Part shown: in pieces, positions 8,193-16,934 of the stretch | How the letters are laid out: every line of letters begins with the position of its first letter | Position numbering within the stretch: position 1 is the first letter of the stretch | Source: JAUNSR01 sp036655355 | Lineage (GTDB): Bacteria > Bacteroidota > Bacteroidia > Bacteroidales > JAUNSR01 | Assembly: GCA_036655355.1 (NCBI GenBank) | Contig: JAVVQG010000012.1 | Span: 1 to 64,000, forward strand | DNA: 64,000 nt | Direction: 5' to 3' | Notes under the pieces: generated by a model | The model's input: only the letters and a program-made list of their open reading frames with translations | The model's database searches: none | What the model was told of the DNA's origin: nothing | Made by a program: the position numbers and the translations under genes

Positions 8193-9716
8193 ATGCAGGA
8201 AAAAATTATTATTCTTGATTTTGGTTCGCAATATACCCAGTTGATCGCTCGCAGAGTGCGTGAACTGAATGCTTATTGCGAAATTCTTCCCTACAACAAG
8301 TTCCCTGAAAACACCGATGGTATCAAAGGTGTAATTCTTTCAGGAAGTCCTTTCTCTGTTAATGACCCAAATGCTTTACAAATCGACCTGACCGATATCC
8401 GTGGAAAATTCCCGGTATTAGGGGTATGCTATGGTGCGCAATACCTGGCTCACTCTTCAGGAGGTAAAGTAGAGGCATGTGCAAGCCGCGAATACGGACG
8501 CGCACACCTTGATTGGCATGAAGAAGGCGATATTCTTTTCAAAGGCGTAAGAAACAATTCTGTGGTTTGGATGTCACACGGCGATTCAATCACGTTGGTT
8601 CCGGAAAATTTCAAGTTGGTAGCCAGTACGAAAGAGGTCAAATTCGCAGCTTTCAAAGTGGAAGGCGAACAGACCTGGGGAGTACAGTTCCATCCGGAAG
8701 TGTATCACAGTGAAGACGGTACAGCCCTTTTGAACAATTTCGTAAGCGATATTTGCGGTTGTGCAAAAGATTGGACTCCAGCTTCTTACATTGCAAGTAC
8801 TGTAGCTTCTCTACGCGAGCAGTTGGGTGACGACAATGTGATTCTTGCTCTTTCGGGAGGTGTGGATTCAACGGTTGCCGCGGTACTTTTGAATAAAGCG
8901 ATCGGTAAAAATCTAACTTGTATCTTCGTAGATAACGGCTTGCTTCGTAAAGATGAGTTTGAGACGGTTCTTAAGAACTATGAACACATGGGCTTGAACG
9001 TTCTTGGAATCGATGCAAAAGAACATTTTTACAAAGAATTGGCTGGTGTAACGGATCCTGAACAGAAGAGAAAGATTATCGGTAAAGGTTTTATCGATAT
9101 TTTCGATCAGGAAGCCCACAAACTAACAGATATTAAATGGTTGGCGCAGGGAACCATCTATCCTGACGTAATCGAATCGTTGAATATTACAGGTATGGTC
9201 ATCAAGTCTCACCACAATGTGGGAGGACTACCTGCTAAGATGAACCTGAAAGTGGTTGAGCCACTTCGTCTTTTGTTTAAGGATGAAGTTCGTCGTGTAG
9301 GCCGCGAATTAGGTATCGCACCGGAACTGATCGGTCGCCATCCTTTCCCGGGCCCGGGTCTTGGTGTACGTATCCTTGGAGATGTTACTGCTGATAAGGT
9401 ACGTATTCTTCAGGAAGCGGATCACATCTTTATTCAGGGACTGAAGGATAACGGTCTTTATGATCAGGTATGGCAGGCAGGTGTGATCCTGTTGCCTGTA
9501 CAATCCGTAGGTGTTATGGGTGACGAGCGTACCTATGAAAATGCGGTAGCGCTTCGCGCAGTCGTTTCAACAGACGGAATGACGGCAGACTGGTCTCATC
9601 TTCCTTATGAATTCCTTGCAAAGGTTTCAAATGAAATCATTAATAAGGTAAGAGGTGTAAACCGCGTTGTTTATGACATCAGCTCTAAACCACCGGCAAC
9701 AATCGAATGGGAGTAA
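8193..9716 (+). CDS. guaA: GMP synthase (glutamine-hydrolysing)
   Basis: This 507-residue cytosolic enzyme converts XMP to GMP with ATP and glutamine. The N-terminal class I glutamine amidotransferase domain shows the nucleophile motif GVCYGAQYLA and the His-Glu pair in QFHPEVYHSE. The ATP-pyrophosphatase domain has the P-loop LSGGVDST near residue 225, and the C-terminal dimerisation domain carries HPFPGPGLGVR. Length and domain order are those of standard GuaA. The gene has its own promoter and is closed by a strong intrinsic terminator. No oddities seen. Confidence 0.97.
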   Translation: MQEKIIILDFGSQYTQLIARRVRELNAYCEILPYNKFPENTDGIKGVILSGSPFSVNDPNALQIDLTDIRGKFPVLGVCYGAQYLAHSSGGKVEACASREYGRAHLDWHEEGDILFKGVRNNSVVWMSHGDSITLVPENFKLVASTKEVKFAAFKVEGEQTWGVQFHPEVYHSEDGTALLNNFVSDICGCAKDWTPASYIASTVASLREQLGDDNVILALSGGVDSTVAAVLLNKAIGKNLTCIFVDNGLLRKDEFETVLKNYEHMGLNVLGIDAKEHFYKELAGVTDPEQKRKIIGKGFIDIFDQEAHKLTDIKWLAQGTIYPDVIESLNITGMVIKSHHNVGGLPAKMNLKVVEPLRLLFKDEVRRVGRELGIAPELIGRHPFPGPGLGVRILGDVTADKVRILQEADHIFIQGLKDNGLYDQVWQAGVILLPVQSVGVMGDERTYENAVALRAVVSTDGMTADWSHLPYEFLAKVSNEIINKVRGVNRVVYDISSKPPATIEWE

Positions 9717-9734
9717 TTTTTCTCTAAATAATAC

Positions 9735-9768
9735 AAAGCGGTTCTCCAATGGGGAACCGCTTTTTTTT
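9735..9768 (+). terminator. Intrinsic terminator of guaA
   Basis: An 11-base stem (AGCGGTTCTCC with GGGGAACCGCT, one G-T pair), a short AAT loop and eight T residues. It ends 12 bases before the next start codon. Confidence 0.9.
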
Positions 9769-9780
9769 GCTAAGTATCCG

Positions 9781-11388
9781 ATGTATAAAATCTACACGTT
9801 TTCTTTTTTATTGGTTTCTCTTTTTTCCCTTTCAGCTCAGGAAAAAATCACCTTTCCGTGCGATCTCGCACCTTATCTCAACCAAGAAGTCACCATCACC
9901 AATCCGATGGTCGTGATTTCTAACTCATCTCTGGAAAATTACGGACAACTTACGCTCTCTTCTCATCGACAACGCATCCCTACGGAAGTCGAACTGCCGG
10001 CTTCAAGCGGTTACCTGAACACGCTACGCCGAAATCAGGAAGAGCGACTGGAGTTGGCAAAATCGTCACGTTTTTCTTATACCGATGAAATCGGCTCGCG
10101 AAGAACCGGTTCGGTTATACCGGAACTTACCGGAACGATTCTTTTCCAATATGGGAAGTATTTCATTCATCCTACCCAACCGGTCTATTTTGAAAACTCA
10201 GATAGAACGGATGCTCCTAAAGCAATGAGCGGTATTAACCTAAAAGTAGTCAGTGCCAATCTTTGTCATTATATCGCCGATTCCCTCATGTGGAGTGAGG
10301 GTAATGGCGCGAAGAATCAGCCCGAATTCAATCGTCAGCGGGAGAAAATAATTAGAGCTTTGTTGGCGATGGATGCCGGGATATATGCACTTTGTGAAGT
10401 GGGAGAAGGGGAGAAGGCGTTGCAGGATCTTGTGTCGGGTATGAATCGTTTCATCGGATCGGATGATTATGAATATGTGTTTGACGGCGATGTAAAAGCA
10501 ACACGCTATACAAAATCGGGATTTATTTATCATCGGAGGCTTGTCAGACCTTACGGTACATTTCAATTTAATGAGATAGCAGAATTAGCTTACTTGAATA
10601 AAAGGAAAATAGCGATTGGGTTTGAACTGCTTTCAAACGGTGAAAGACTAGTTGTGAATATGAATCACTTTATCTCCAAATCTAGTGGAAGCGGAGAGAA
10701 TGCCGATCAGAACGACGGGCAGGGAAAAAGTAATGCTACCCGAATACGGGAAGCAAAAGCAACGTTGTCTTTTCTGAAAAAACTGCAATATGAGTTTAAT
10801 GACAAAGATGTATTGGTTGTTGGTGACCTGAATGCTTATTCACAGGAAGATCCGATTCGTATTCTTGAAGCGGGAGGCCTGGTCAATGAAGTGGAAAAAT
10901 ACGTACCACAAGGCTACAGTTACACTTATCAGGGGCAGGTCGGGTATATTGATCACGTATTCACTACTTCCTCTTTGTCTGCTCAAGTAGCTGAAGTTCA
11001 GCCTTGGTCCGTGAATGCTGATGAAGTAGCTGCCATTGGATACAAGAATGCTGAAAAATGCCTTCCTGATAAACCGTACCGCTATTCCGATCATGATCCT
11101 TTGTTAACGGGAATCAATCTCGGAACTTCGGGTATCGCAGTTGAAGAAGCGGAAAATGAATTAGTGATTACCGGTTCCGCCGCACAGGGATATCTGAGTA
11201 TTCATTGCAAGGGAGTGCGATTTATGACGGTTTTGGATTTGACTGGCAAGGTGGTTTATTACGAGCACATGATCGGTGCCCCCGATCATGTGCTTCTACC
11301 AACCGATGCCATCTCATCGGGTTATTATCTCATTCGGGTCGGTACGGACGAACGGTGTTTGAGCGCAAAGATCAGAATTGCTCGTTGA
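9781..11388 (+). CDS. Predicted extracellular nuclease, endonuclease/exonuclease/phosphatase fold, with type IX-like C-terminal signal
   Basis: A 535-residue exported protein. The start MYKIYTFSFLLVS gives a clean signal peptide ending SLSAQ; the longer open frame to 9667 would cross the guaA terminator and was rejected. After an OB-like N-terminal part (to about residue 145) comes a DNase I-type domain with ALCEVGEGE, MNHFISKSS, VGDLNAYSQEDP and YSDHDPLL, the metal and catalytic elements of the family. This resembles ExeM/NucH-type secreted nucleases. The last 70 residues (TVLDLTGKVVYYE, SGYYLIRV) look like a type A sorting domain of the type IX secretion system. Likely role: surface or extracellular DNA degradation for phosphate or nucleoside supply. 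Confidence 0.8.
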   Translation: MYKIYTFSFLLVSLFSLSAQEKITFPCDLAPYLNQEVTITNPMVVISNSSLENYGQLTLSSHRQRIPTEVELPASSGYLNTLRRNQEERLELAKSSRFSYTDEIGSRRTGSVIPELTGTILFQYGKYFIHPTQPVYFENSDRTDAPKAMSGINLKVVSANLCHYIADSLMWSEGNGAKNQPEFNRQREKIIRALLAMDAGIYALCEVGEGEKALQDLVSGMNRFIGSDDYEYVFDGDVKATRYTKSGFIYHRRLVRPYGTFQFNEIAELAYLNKRKIAIGFELLSNGERLVVNMNHFISKSSGSGENADQNDGQGKSNATRIREAKATLSFLKKLQYEFNDKDVLVVGDLNAYSQEDPIRILEAGGLVNEVEKYVPQGYSYTYQGQVGYIDHVFTTSSLSAQVAEVQPWSVNADEVAAIGYKNAEKCLPDKPYRYSDHDPLLTGINLGTSGIAVEEAENELVITGSAAQGYLSIHCKGVRFMTVLDLTGKVVYYEHMIGAPDHVLLPTDAISSGYYLIRVGTDERCLSAKIRIAR

Positions 11389-11423
11389 TTTCACCCTCGC
11401 CAGGGAAATCTGAATTCAGGTGT

Positions 11424-13058
11424 TTATCGCTCTCCGATTCTTGCCTTGAAGGTCTTATGATCAATCTTTACCAAGTATATACCGGAGTGGGGAATCGATA
11501 CGGAGGTCTCATTTGCAGTAAGTACCTTGTTGTAGATGCATTTCCCTGAAATAGAATAGATGCTAAGTGTCTTTCCGGAGGTTTCACCTGTTAGGATTAA
11601 TTGATTTCGACTTACTGTAATCCCCGTATTCGGTGACACTTCCGTAATGCCGGTCGTGACAATTGGTTTTATCTCCTTGAACAGACTCCATCCTTCGCTT
11701 TTCAAATATTCCGAGATGCTCTCTTCGGGAACGTACAACATGCAGCCATCCGGTTGAAAAATTTCCGAAAGTCCCGCACTCCATTCCGGAGGAACCGGAT
11801 TCAAGACTCTCAGATTCTTTAATCCCGAGTTATCGAATGCCGTACCCATGATTTGATGAACCGATTCAGGTAATTCGAGCGATGTTAACGAGATGCAAAA
11901 AGCAAATGAGGTGCCTCCGATATAATTCAACCCTTGGTGCAGAATCACCTCTTTCAGTGCGGAGCAACTCCAAAAGCAGTCCGCTGGCAGTTTGCTTACT
12001 CCTCCGGGAACGGAGATCTTTTCAAGAGATTCACAGGTAGAAAATGCATACGGACCGATACTGCTCAGATTCTCCGGCAATGTAATGAGCTGCAGTTTAG
12101 ATGCGCTCGAAAATGCACCCGCACCAATAGTTTTAACCCGATCGTCGAGTTTTATTCTCACCGGATCGCTAGCAGCAGGATAAGCCAGAAATTGAGCTCT
12201 GTCTGCACTGTATAGATTCCCTCCGACGCTCACATAATTTTTATTTCCTGCCGTTACCCGGATTTCCCGCAAGGAGGTGCAATCTTTAAAGACTCCCTCA
12301 CCGATTTTTTTTACAGTAGCAGGAATCTGTATCTCCGTTATTCCCGAATCAAACTGAAAACAATACTTGCCGATTGACTCCAGTCCCGCTGGCAGATCTA
12401 CTCCCTTAAGGTTTCTACATATCGAGAAAGCGTGATCACCAATCTCTTTTAACCCTTGTGGAAGAATAATTCCGGTTAACCCCTTGTTATTAAAGAAAGC
12501 ATAACTTCCGATTTGAAGAACAGATTCAGGCAGTGTATAGGGGGTATCTAGGGGTACTACATTTCGGTTAGAGGGGTAGTAGTGAAGGATTGTTTTGTCC
12601 TTGTCAAATAGGGCGAAATCGGCATCTGTGGAAAAATGTCGATTGCCTTCCGCTACGATGAAACGCCATAGGTTGCTACATTGGGCAAATGCATAGTTGT
12701 GAATTGCTGTAAGTGAAGCAGGCAGCGTTATTTCTGTTAGTCCGGTACAATTCAGGAATGCACCAGCTTCAATTACTTCTAGTGTTTGGGGAAAAGTCAC
12801 TGATCTGATCTGAAATAAATTGACAAAAGCATAACTCCCGATATGAGTTACCCCATACTTTTGGTTGCTGATGGTAATGCTGTCGGGAATCACCAAATCT
12901 CCCTTTATGTTAGTAGTTGGCTTTATCAGTCGACAACTCTTTTTGTTTTGATCAACGATTTCATAACGTAGCGCTTCGGTATTATCAGTTTGTGAATGAA
13001 GTGCATGACCGGATATTCCGGTAAAAGAAAGGATAAGAAGTAGTATTTTTAGATTCAT
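11424..13058 (-). CDS. BspA-type leucine-rich-repeat surface protein with type IX-like C-terminal signal
   Basis: A 544-residue protein with a signal peptide (MNLKILLLILSFTGISGHA) followed by about twelve LRR_5 (BspA / Treponema pallidum type) repeats of the form IGSYAFVNLFQIRSVTFP or IGDHAFSICRNL, from about residue 70 to 425. The C-terminus has the pattern LSIYSISGKCIYN ... GIYLVKI with basic final residues, as in type A type IX sorting domains. Family members act in adhesion to host or to other bacteria. It converges with the nuclease, which carries the same kind of tail, so both are probably exported by the same machinery. The following 280 bases upstream hold only the rpiB terminator. 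Confidence 0.85.
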   Translation of the reverse strand: MNLKILLLILSFTGISGHALHSQTDNTEALRYEIVDQNKKSCRLIKPTTNIKGDLVIPDSITISNQKYGVTHIGSYAFVNLFQIRSVTFPQTLEVIEAGAFLNCTGLTEITLPASLTAIHNYAFAQCSNLWRFIVAEGNRHFSTDADFALFDKDKTILHYYPSNRNVVPLDTPYTLPESVLQIGSYAFFNNKGLTGIILPQGLKEIGDHAFSICRNLKGVDLPAGLESIGKYCFQFDSGITEIQIPATVKKIGEGVFKDCTSLREIRVTAGNKNYVSVGGNLYSADRAQFLAYPAASDPVRIKLDDRVKTIGAGAFSSASKLQLITLPENLSSIGPYAFSTCESLEKISVPGGVSKLPADCFWSCSALKEVILHQGLNYIGGTSFAFCISLTSLELPESVHQIMGTAFDNSGLKNLRVLNPVPPEWSAGLSEIFQPDGCMLYVPEESISEYLKSEGWSLFKEIKPIVTTGITEVSPNTGITVSRNQLILTGETSGKTLSIYSISGKCIYNKVLTANETSVSIPHSGIYLVKIDHKTFKARIGER

Positions 13059-13237
13059 AGGTTAAATGTTTGCGTTTATACTTGTGTTTTAATTTGATTG
13101 TTTTGCGTGGTAGTGTTTTTAATATCAGCAAGATATTAAATAATATTTGAATTGGGAGTTAATATTTAAGATATCAAAGGAATATTCTATAAGAAGAGGC
13201 GTTTTTTGAACCTGCGAATTTTCCGGAGGATTGATTG

Positions 13238-13285
13238 AAAAAACAATTGCCGCCGAAAGTTGAAAATAAACTTTCGGCGGCAATT
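13238..13285 (-). terminator. Intrinsic terminator of rpiB
   Basis: A perfect 17-base stem (13245-13261 with 13269-13285, core GCCGCCGAAAGTT) and a 7-base loop, followed on the minus strand by TTTTTT. It lies about 55 bases after the rpiB stop. Confidence 0.9.
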
Positions 13286-13340
13286 TTAATTCATTGTGCA
13301 TTTAACACAATCCCTTTCATTTAAGATAAATCCAGGCTAA

Positions 13341-13784
13341 TTATTTCGCCAATGGAATTTTCTCAATGCGACGCTGGTGACGTCCACCTTCGAATTCTGT
13401 ATTCAGGAATGCATTTACAATCGCTTCGGTGGTATCGGCATCAATGAAACGTCCCGGCATAACCAAAACATTTGCATCATTGTGAAGACGAGCTAATTCG
13501 GCAATTTCTTTTGTCCATGAAAGAGCAGAACGAACATTTTGATGCTTGTTAAGCGTCATATTGATTCCGTTTCCACTTCCACAGATAGCAATACCGGTTT
13601 TAATTTCACCTTTGTCTATTGCATATCCAAGTTCATGTGCCGGATCTGCATAGTCACAAGCCTCTGTTGAGTAGCAACCGAAATCCGTATAAGGAATTTC
13701 CTTCGATTTCAAGAGTTCGATAACAACTTGTTTTTTTTCAAAACCGGCATGGTCACATGCCAATCCAATTGGTAGAGTGCTCAT
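13341..13784 (-). CDS. rpiB: Ribose-5-phosphate isomerase B
   Basis: This 147-residue enzyme interconverts ribose 5-phosphate and ribulose 5-phosphate in the non-oxidative pentose phosphate pathway. RpiB/LacAB features are clear: ACDHAGFEKK at the N-terminus, the catalytic cysteine in ICGSGNGI near residue 68, and HNDANVLVMPGRFI. It is 157 bases downstream of tkt on the same strand, with a terminator hairpin between, so expression is partly coupled to tkt. In other Bacteroidetes tkt and rpiB sit together in pentose regulons, consistent with the regulator gene found next door. Confidence 0.95.
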   Translation of the reverse strand: MSTLPIGLACDHAGFEKKQVVIELLKSKEIPYTDFGCYSTEACDYADPAHELGYAIDKGEIKTGIAICGSGNGINMTLNKHQNVRSALSWTKEIAELARLHNDANVLVMPGRFIDADTTEAIVNAFLNTEFEGGRHQRRIEKIPLAK

Positions 13785-13881
13785 TGTATAATATATAAAT
13801 GTTTAAACAATATCGGGAGTGAAATTCATCCTCCTTATTTATCTGTCGGGCTGAAGGTGATTAAACCTGGCCGGCTATTAA

Positions 13882-13932
13882 TAAAAACAGGCTGCACGCC
13901 GGAAAGTTCTCTATTCCGGCGAATCAGCCTGT
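13882..13932 (-). terminator. Terminator or attenuator between tkt and rpiB
   Basis: On the minus strand ACAGGCTG pairs with CAGCCTGT and encloses an inner CGCCGGAA / TTTCCGGCG stem, followed by TTTTT. It starts 10 bases after the tkt stop. As rpiB has no obvious separate promoter in the next 100 bases, some read-through is likely. Confidence 0.8.
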
Positions 13933-13941
13933 ATAACTATT

Positions 13942-15978
13942 TTATTTGTTAAGCATTTCAGTAACCTGCTTGAATACGTTTTCTGCTGTAAAGCCGAATT
14001 CTTCGTCAAGTTTCGTGTAAGGAGCGGAATAACCGAAATGGTCAAGACCCCAAACTTTTCCGTTTGGACCAACCAGGCGATAAAGAGTTGAAGGCAGACC
14101 GGCAGTCAAACCGAATACCGGTTTGTTTGACGGGATAACCTCTTCGCGATATGCAGCCGGCTGATTGAAGAATAAACCTTCGGAAGGAGCTGAAACGATC
14201 TGGCAAGAGATGCCTGCGCGCTCTTTCAAAAGGGCTGCTCCATCAACAAGAGTAGCAACTTCAGATCCGTTAGCAACCAAGATAATGTCAGGATTTTCAT
14301 CTTTCATCAGGATGTAAGCTCCTTTTTCAGCCTGTAGGGCATCTTTGAAGCGGTCGCCTGAGATAGATGGAAGATCTTTCACATTCTGACGAGAAAGGAT
14401 CAAGCCGGTAGGAGAGTCCATGTTTTCCATCGCCATTTTCCATGCAACGGTTGTTTCTGCGCTGTCTGCAGGGCGAAGAACCAACATAGAGTTTTTACCG
14501 CTATGGTTTTTCAACTGTTCCAACAAACGAATCTGAGCCTCCTGTTCAATTGGCTGATGCGTTGGACCATCTTCTCCCACGCGGAAAGCGTCATGAGACC
14601 AGATGAATTTTGTTGGTTGTTCCATCAACGCTGCAATACGGATAGCTGGTTTTTCGTAATCAGAGAATACGAAGAAAGTACCACATGCCGGAATAACACC
14701 TCCGTGAAGAGCCATACCGTTCATGATGGCAGCCATGGAAAGTTCACAAACGCCAGCCTGGAAGAAAGCGCCTGAGAAATCCTGATATTTGAATGCGTGA
14801 GTATTTTTTAGGAAGCCGTCAGTCTTGTCCGAGTTGGCAAGGTCGGCAGAAGAAACGATCATGTTCTCTACTTCTTTAGAGAATACGCTCAATACGTTCG
14901 CCGAAGCTACACGTGTAGCCTGACCCGGTTTCTGAGCGATAGCTGCATAATCGATATTAGGTAGTTTACCTGAGAAGAACTGCTCAAGTTTAGCTGCTAA
15001 TTCAGGGTTTTCTTTAGCCCATTCAGCTTGTTTTGCTTTTTTCTCGGTAGCGATTTTGATCAATTCCTCTTCGCGTTTCGCGTAAAGTTCTTCAGTGGCA
15101 GGGAATAGCTGGAATGGATTTTCTGGATTTCCGCCAAGATTTTCGATAGTTCTGGAGATAGAAGCACCTGCAGCCGACAATGGCTGGCCGTGAGTTGAGC
15201 ATTTGCGTTCGAAGCATTCGTCGTTTGCGCCTAACGCTCCTTTACCCATTGTGGTTTTTCCAATGATCAGAGTAGGTTTTTTTGTCTCTTTCTGTGCTGA
15301 TTCAAGGGCGAAAATAATCTCCTGAGCATCATTTCCGTTAACTGTCATAACGTTCCAGCCCCAAGCTTCATACTTTTTCGCTGTGTCTTCAGTAGTTACT
15401 GCTTCCGTGTCGGTAGAAAGCTGAATGTCATTGCTGTCATAGAACATGATCAGGTTATTCAAACCAAGATAGCCGGCAATACGTCCCGCACCTTGAGAAA
15501 TCTCTTCCTGGATACCACCGTCTGAGATGAAGGCGTAAGTTCTGTGGCTCATCCAGTCGCCGAAACGAGCTGCAAGGAAACGTTCTGCGATAGCAGCACC
15601 TACAGCCATTGCATGACCTTGTCCGAGAGGACCGGAGGTGTTTTCCACACCACGTTTGAAATCCACTTCAGGATGTCCCGGAGTTGGGCTTCCCCATTGA
15701 CGGAATTGTTTCAATTCTTCCATCGTATATTTTCCGGTACAAGCCAAAACTGCGTAAAGCATAGGCGACATATGGCCCGGATCAAGGAAGAAACGGTCAC
15801 GGTTAATCCACATCGGATCCTTTGGATCGTAGATTAAGAACTTCGAGTAAAGAACATTTGTAAAGTCTGCTCCACCCATTGCACCGCCAGGGTGTCCGGA
15901 TTTAGCCTTTTCGACCATTGCGGCAGCGAGGATACGAATATTATCTGCTGCTTTGTTTAATGATGATAACTTGTCCAT
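13942..15978 (-). CDS. tkt: Transketolase
   Basis: This 678-residue thiamine-diphosphate enzyme moves two-carbon units between sugar phosphates in the pentose phosphate pathway. Recognisable parts are KSGHPGGAMGGADF at the N-terminus, the ThDP/metal region FISDGGIQEE ... FYDSNDIQ near residue 150, the pyrimidine-domain segment WSHDAFRVGEDGPTHQPIEQ near residue 450, and a C-terminal domain ending in VFKQVTEM. Length is normal. A TATCTTTG box lies 20 bases upstream (15998-16005). The NrtR-type regulator gene is immediately upstream, suggesting sugar-responsive control. Confidence 0.96.
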   Translation of the reverse strand: MDKLSSLNKAADNIRILAAAMVEKAKSGHPGGAMGGADFTNVLYSKFLIYDPKDPMWINRDRFFLDPGHMSPMLYAVLACTGKYTMEELKQFRQWGSPTPGHPEVDFKRGVENTSGPLGQGHAMAVGAAIAERFLAARFGDWMSHRTYAFISDGGIQEEISQGAGRIAGYLGLNNLIMFYDSNDIQLSTDTEAVTTEDTAKKYEAWGWNVMTVNGNDAQEIIFALESAQKETKKPTLIIGKTTMGKGALGANDECFERKCSTHGQPLSAAGASISRTIENLGGNPENPFQLFPATEELYAKREEELIKIATEKKAKQAEWAKENPELAAKLEQFFSGKLPNIDYAAIAQKPGQATRVASANVLSVFSKEVENMIVSSADLANSDKTDGFLKNTHAFKYQDFSGAFFQAGVCELSMAAIMNGMALHGGVIPACGTFFVFSDYEKPAIRIAALMEQPTKFIWSHDAFRVGEDGPTHQPIEQEAQIRLLEQLKNHSGKNSMLVLRPADSAETTVAWKMAMENMDSPTGLILSRQNVKDLPSISGDRFKDALQAEKGAYILMKDENPDIILVANGSEVATLVDGAALLKERAGISCQIVSAPSEGLFFNQPAAYREEVIPSNKPVFGLTAGLPSTLYRLVGPNGKVWGLDHFGYSAPYTKLDEEFGFTAENVFKQVTEMLNK

Positions 15979-15997
15979 GTGATACGATAAATTTCCG

Positions 15998-16005
15998 CAA
16001 AGATA
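15998..16005 (-). promoter_or_regulatory. Candidate -7 box (TATCTTTG) of tkt
   Basis: A full TAnnTTTG match on the minus strand, giving a short leader before the tkt ATG. No matching TTG is seen at 19-21 bases, which would fit a promoter that needs an activator. Confidence 0.55.
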
Positions 16006-16163
16006 TAACTTTCTTTGTTATTTTCGGGTAGGACTAACCATGAGTTCCCCAAAATATAACCGTTTTTACTTACTTTTTGTTTCAATTTTCCATATTAATA
16101 ATCGGGGACAAAAACCGGTAATGCGCTCAGAGTGATGTAGAATCGCGTTTTGGTGCCTTTCTC

Positions 16164-16859
16164 TTACTTGGAAAAAGAAAAGTTTTCTTTTTGTAGTTTT
16201 TTCTGATACTCATCGCTCAGTGTATAAAAATAAGCTCCTTTGCGTGAGTGGATCTTATCTTTTTCTTCAAGTCGGTTCAATATATCGAGTGACAATACTT
16301 TCTTTCTGAAATTACGTTTGTCGAGAGGTTCGCTGTAAAGAGCCTCATAAAGTGCTTGCAGCTGGGTGAGTGTGAATTTTTCAGGAAGTAGATTGAACCC
16401 GACAGAGAAAGCGGAAGCTTTTTTTCGAAGGAGTTGAACCGAATCGTTAACCATTTTCTTGTGATCGAAAATAAGTAAATCACTCTCTTCCAGATTTAGC
16501 CACTCTGCGTGATGCTCTTCCATCAGTCCCGGATCATAATCTTCCAGGTTGATCAGTGCTACGTATGCAACAGAAATAACTCTTTCGGCAGGATCGCGAT
16601 TCAGGTCTCCGTAAGTGCCAACCTGCTCCATGTAGAGGTGGTCGATGCCGGTCAGTTTATGAAGTACCCTTCTGGCTGCCTGGGTGATGCTTTCGCTGGC
16701 GAAAACGAATCCTCCGAAGAGCGAATGTTTACCTTTTTCCGGTTCTAATAAGCGGCGGCTGGTTAGAATTTTCAACTCTTTTTCGTGAAAACCCAAAACG
16801 ATGCAGTCCACTGAAACTAAAAAGCGATCCGTATGTGAATAAAATGAATTTGAAGTCAT
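16164..16859 (-). CDS. Nudix-related transcriptional regulator (NrtR/AraR type)
   Basis: A 231-residue protein with an N-terminal Nudix fold (about residues 10-145) and a C-terminal winged-helix domain (about 155-225). The Nudix box spans G50 to I72 but reads G-x5-E-x7-R-V-L-H-K-L-x-G-I: the three glutamates expected at 65, 68 and 69 are V, K and L. Hydrolysis is therefore unlikely, and the fold probably senses a sugar or sugar phosphate, as in AraR of Bacteroides. It sits between galM-MFS-galK and tkt-rpiB, all on one strand, so these are the natural targets. Whether the effector is galactose-derived, arabinose or a pentose phosphate is not shown by the sequence. Confidence 0.8.
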   Translation of the reverse strand: MTSNSFYSHTDRFLVSVDCIVLGFHEKELKILTSRRLLEPEKGKHSLFGGFVFASESITQAARRVLHKLTGIDHLYMEQVGTYGDLNRDPAERVISVAYVALINLEDYDPGLMEEHHAEWLNLEESDLLIFDHKKMVNDSVQLLRKKASAFSVGFNLLPEKFTLTQLQALYEALYSEPLDKRNFRKKVLSLDILNRLEEKDKIHSRKGAYFYTLSDEYQKKLQKENFSFSK

Positions 16860-16874
16860 GGCTATAGATGGTTT

Positions 16875-16913
16875 AAAAAAAGGCAGAGAGGAACGAATCC
16901 CTCTCTGCCTTTT
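16875..16913 (-). terminator. Terminator after galK
   Basis: The stem AAAGGCAGAGAGG / CCTCTCTGCCTTT has an 8-base loop and is followed by seven T residues on the minus strand. It fills the 75 bases between galK and the regulator gene, which starts 15 bases further on. Confidence 0.88.
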
Positions 16914-16934
16914 AAATTATGAGATCGGAGGGGA

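Noticed and set aside
9667..9780. N-terminal extension of the secreted nuclease
   Set aside because: It would overlap guaA and run through a strong terminator hairpin, while the ATG at 9781 gives a clean signal peptide.
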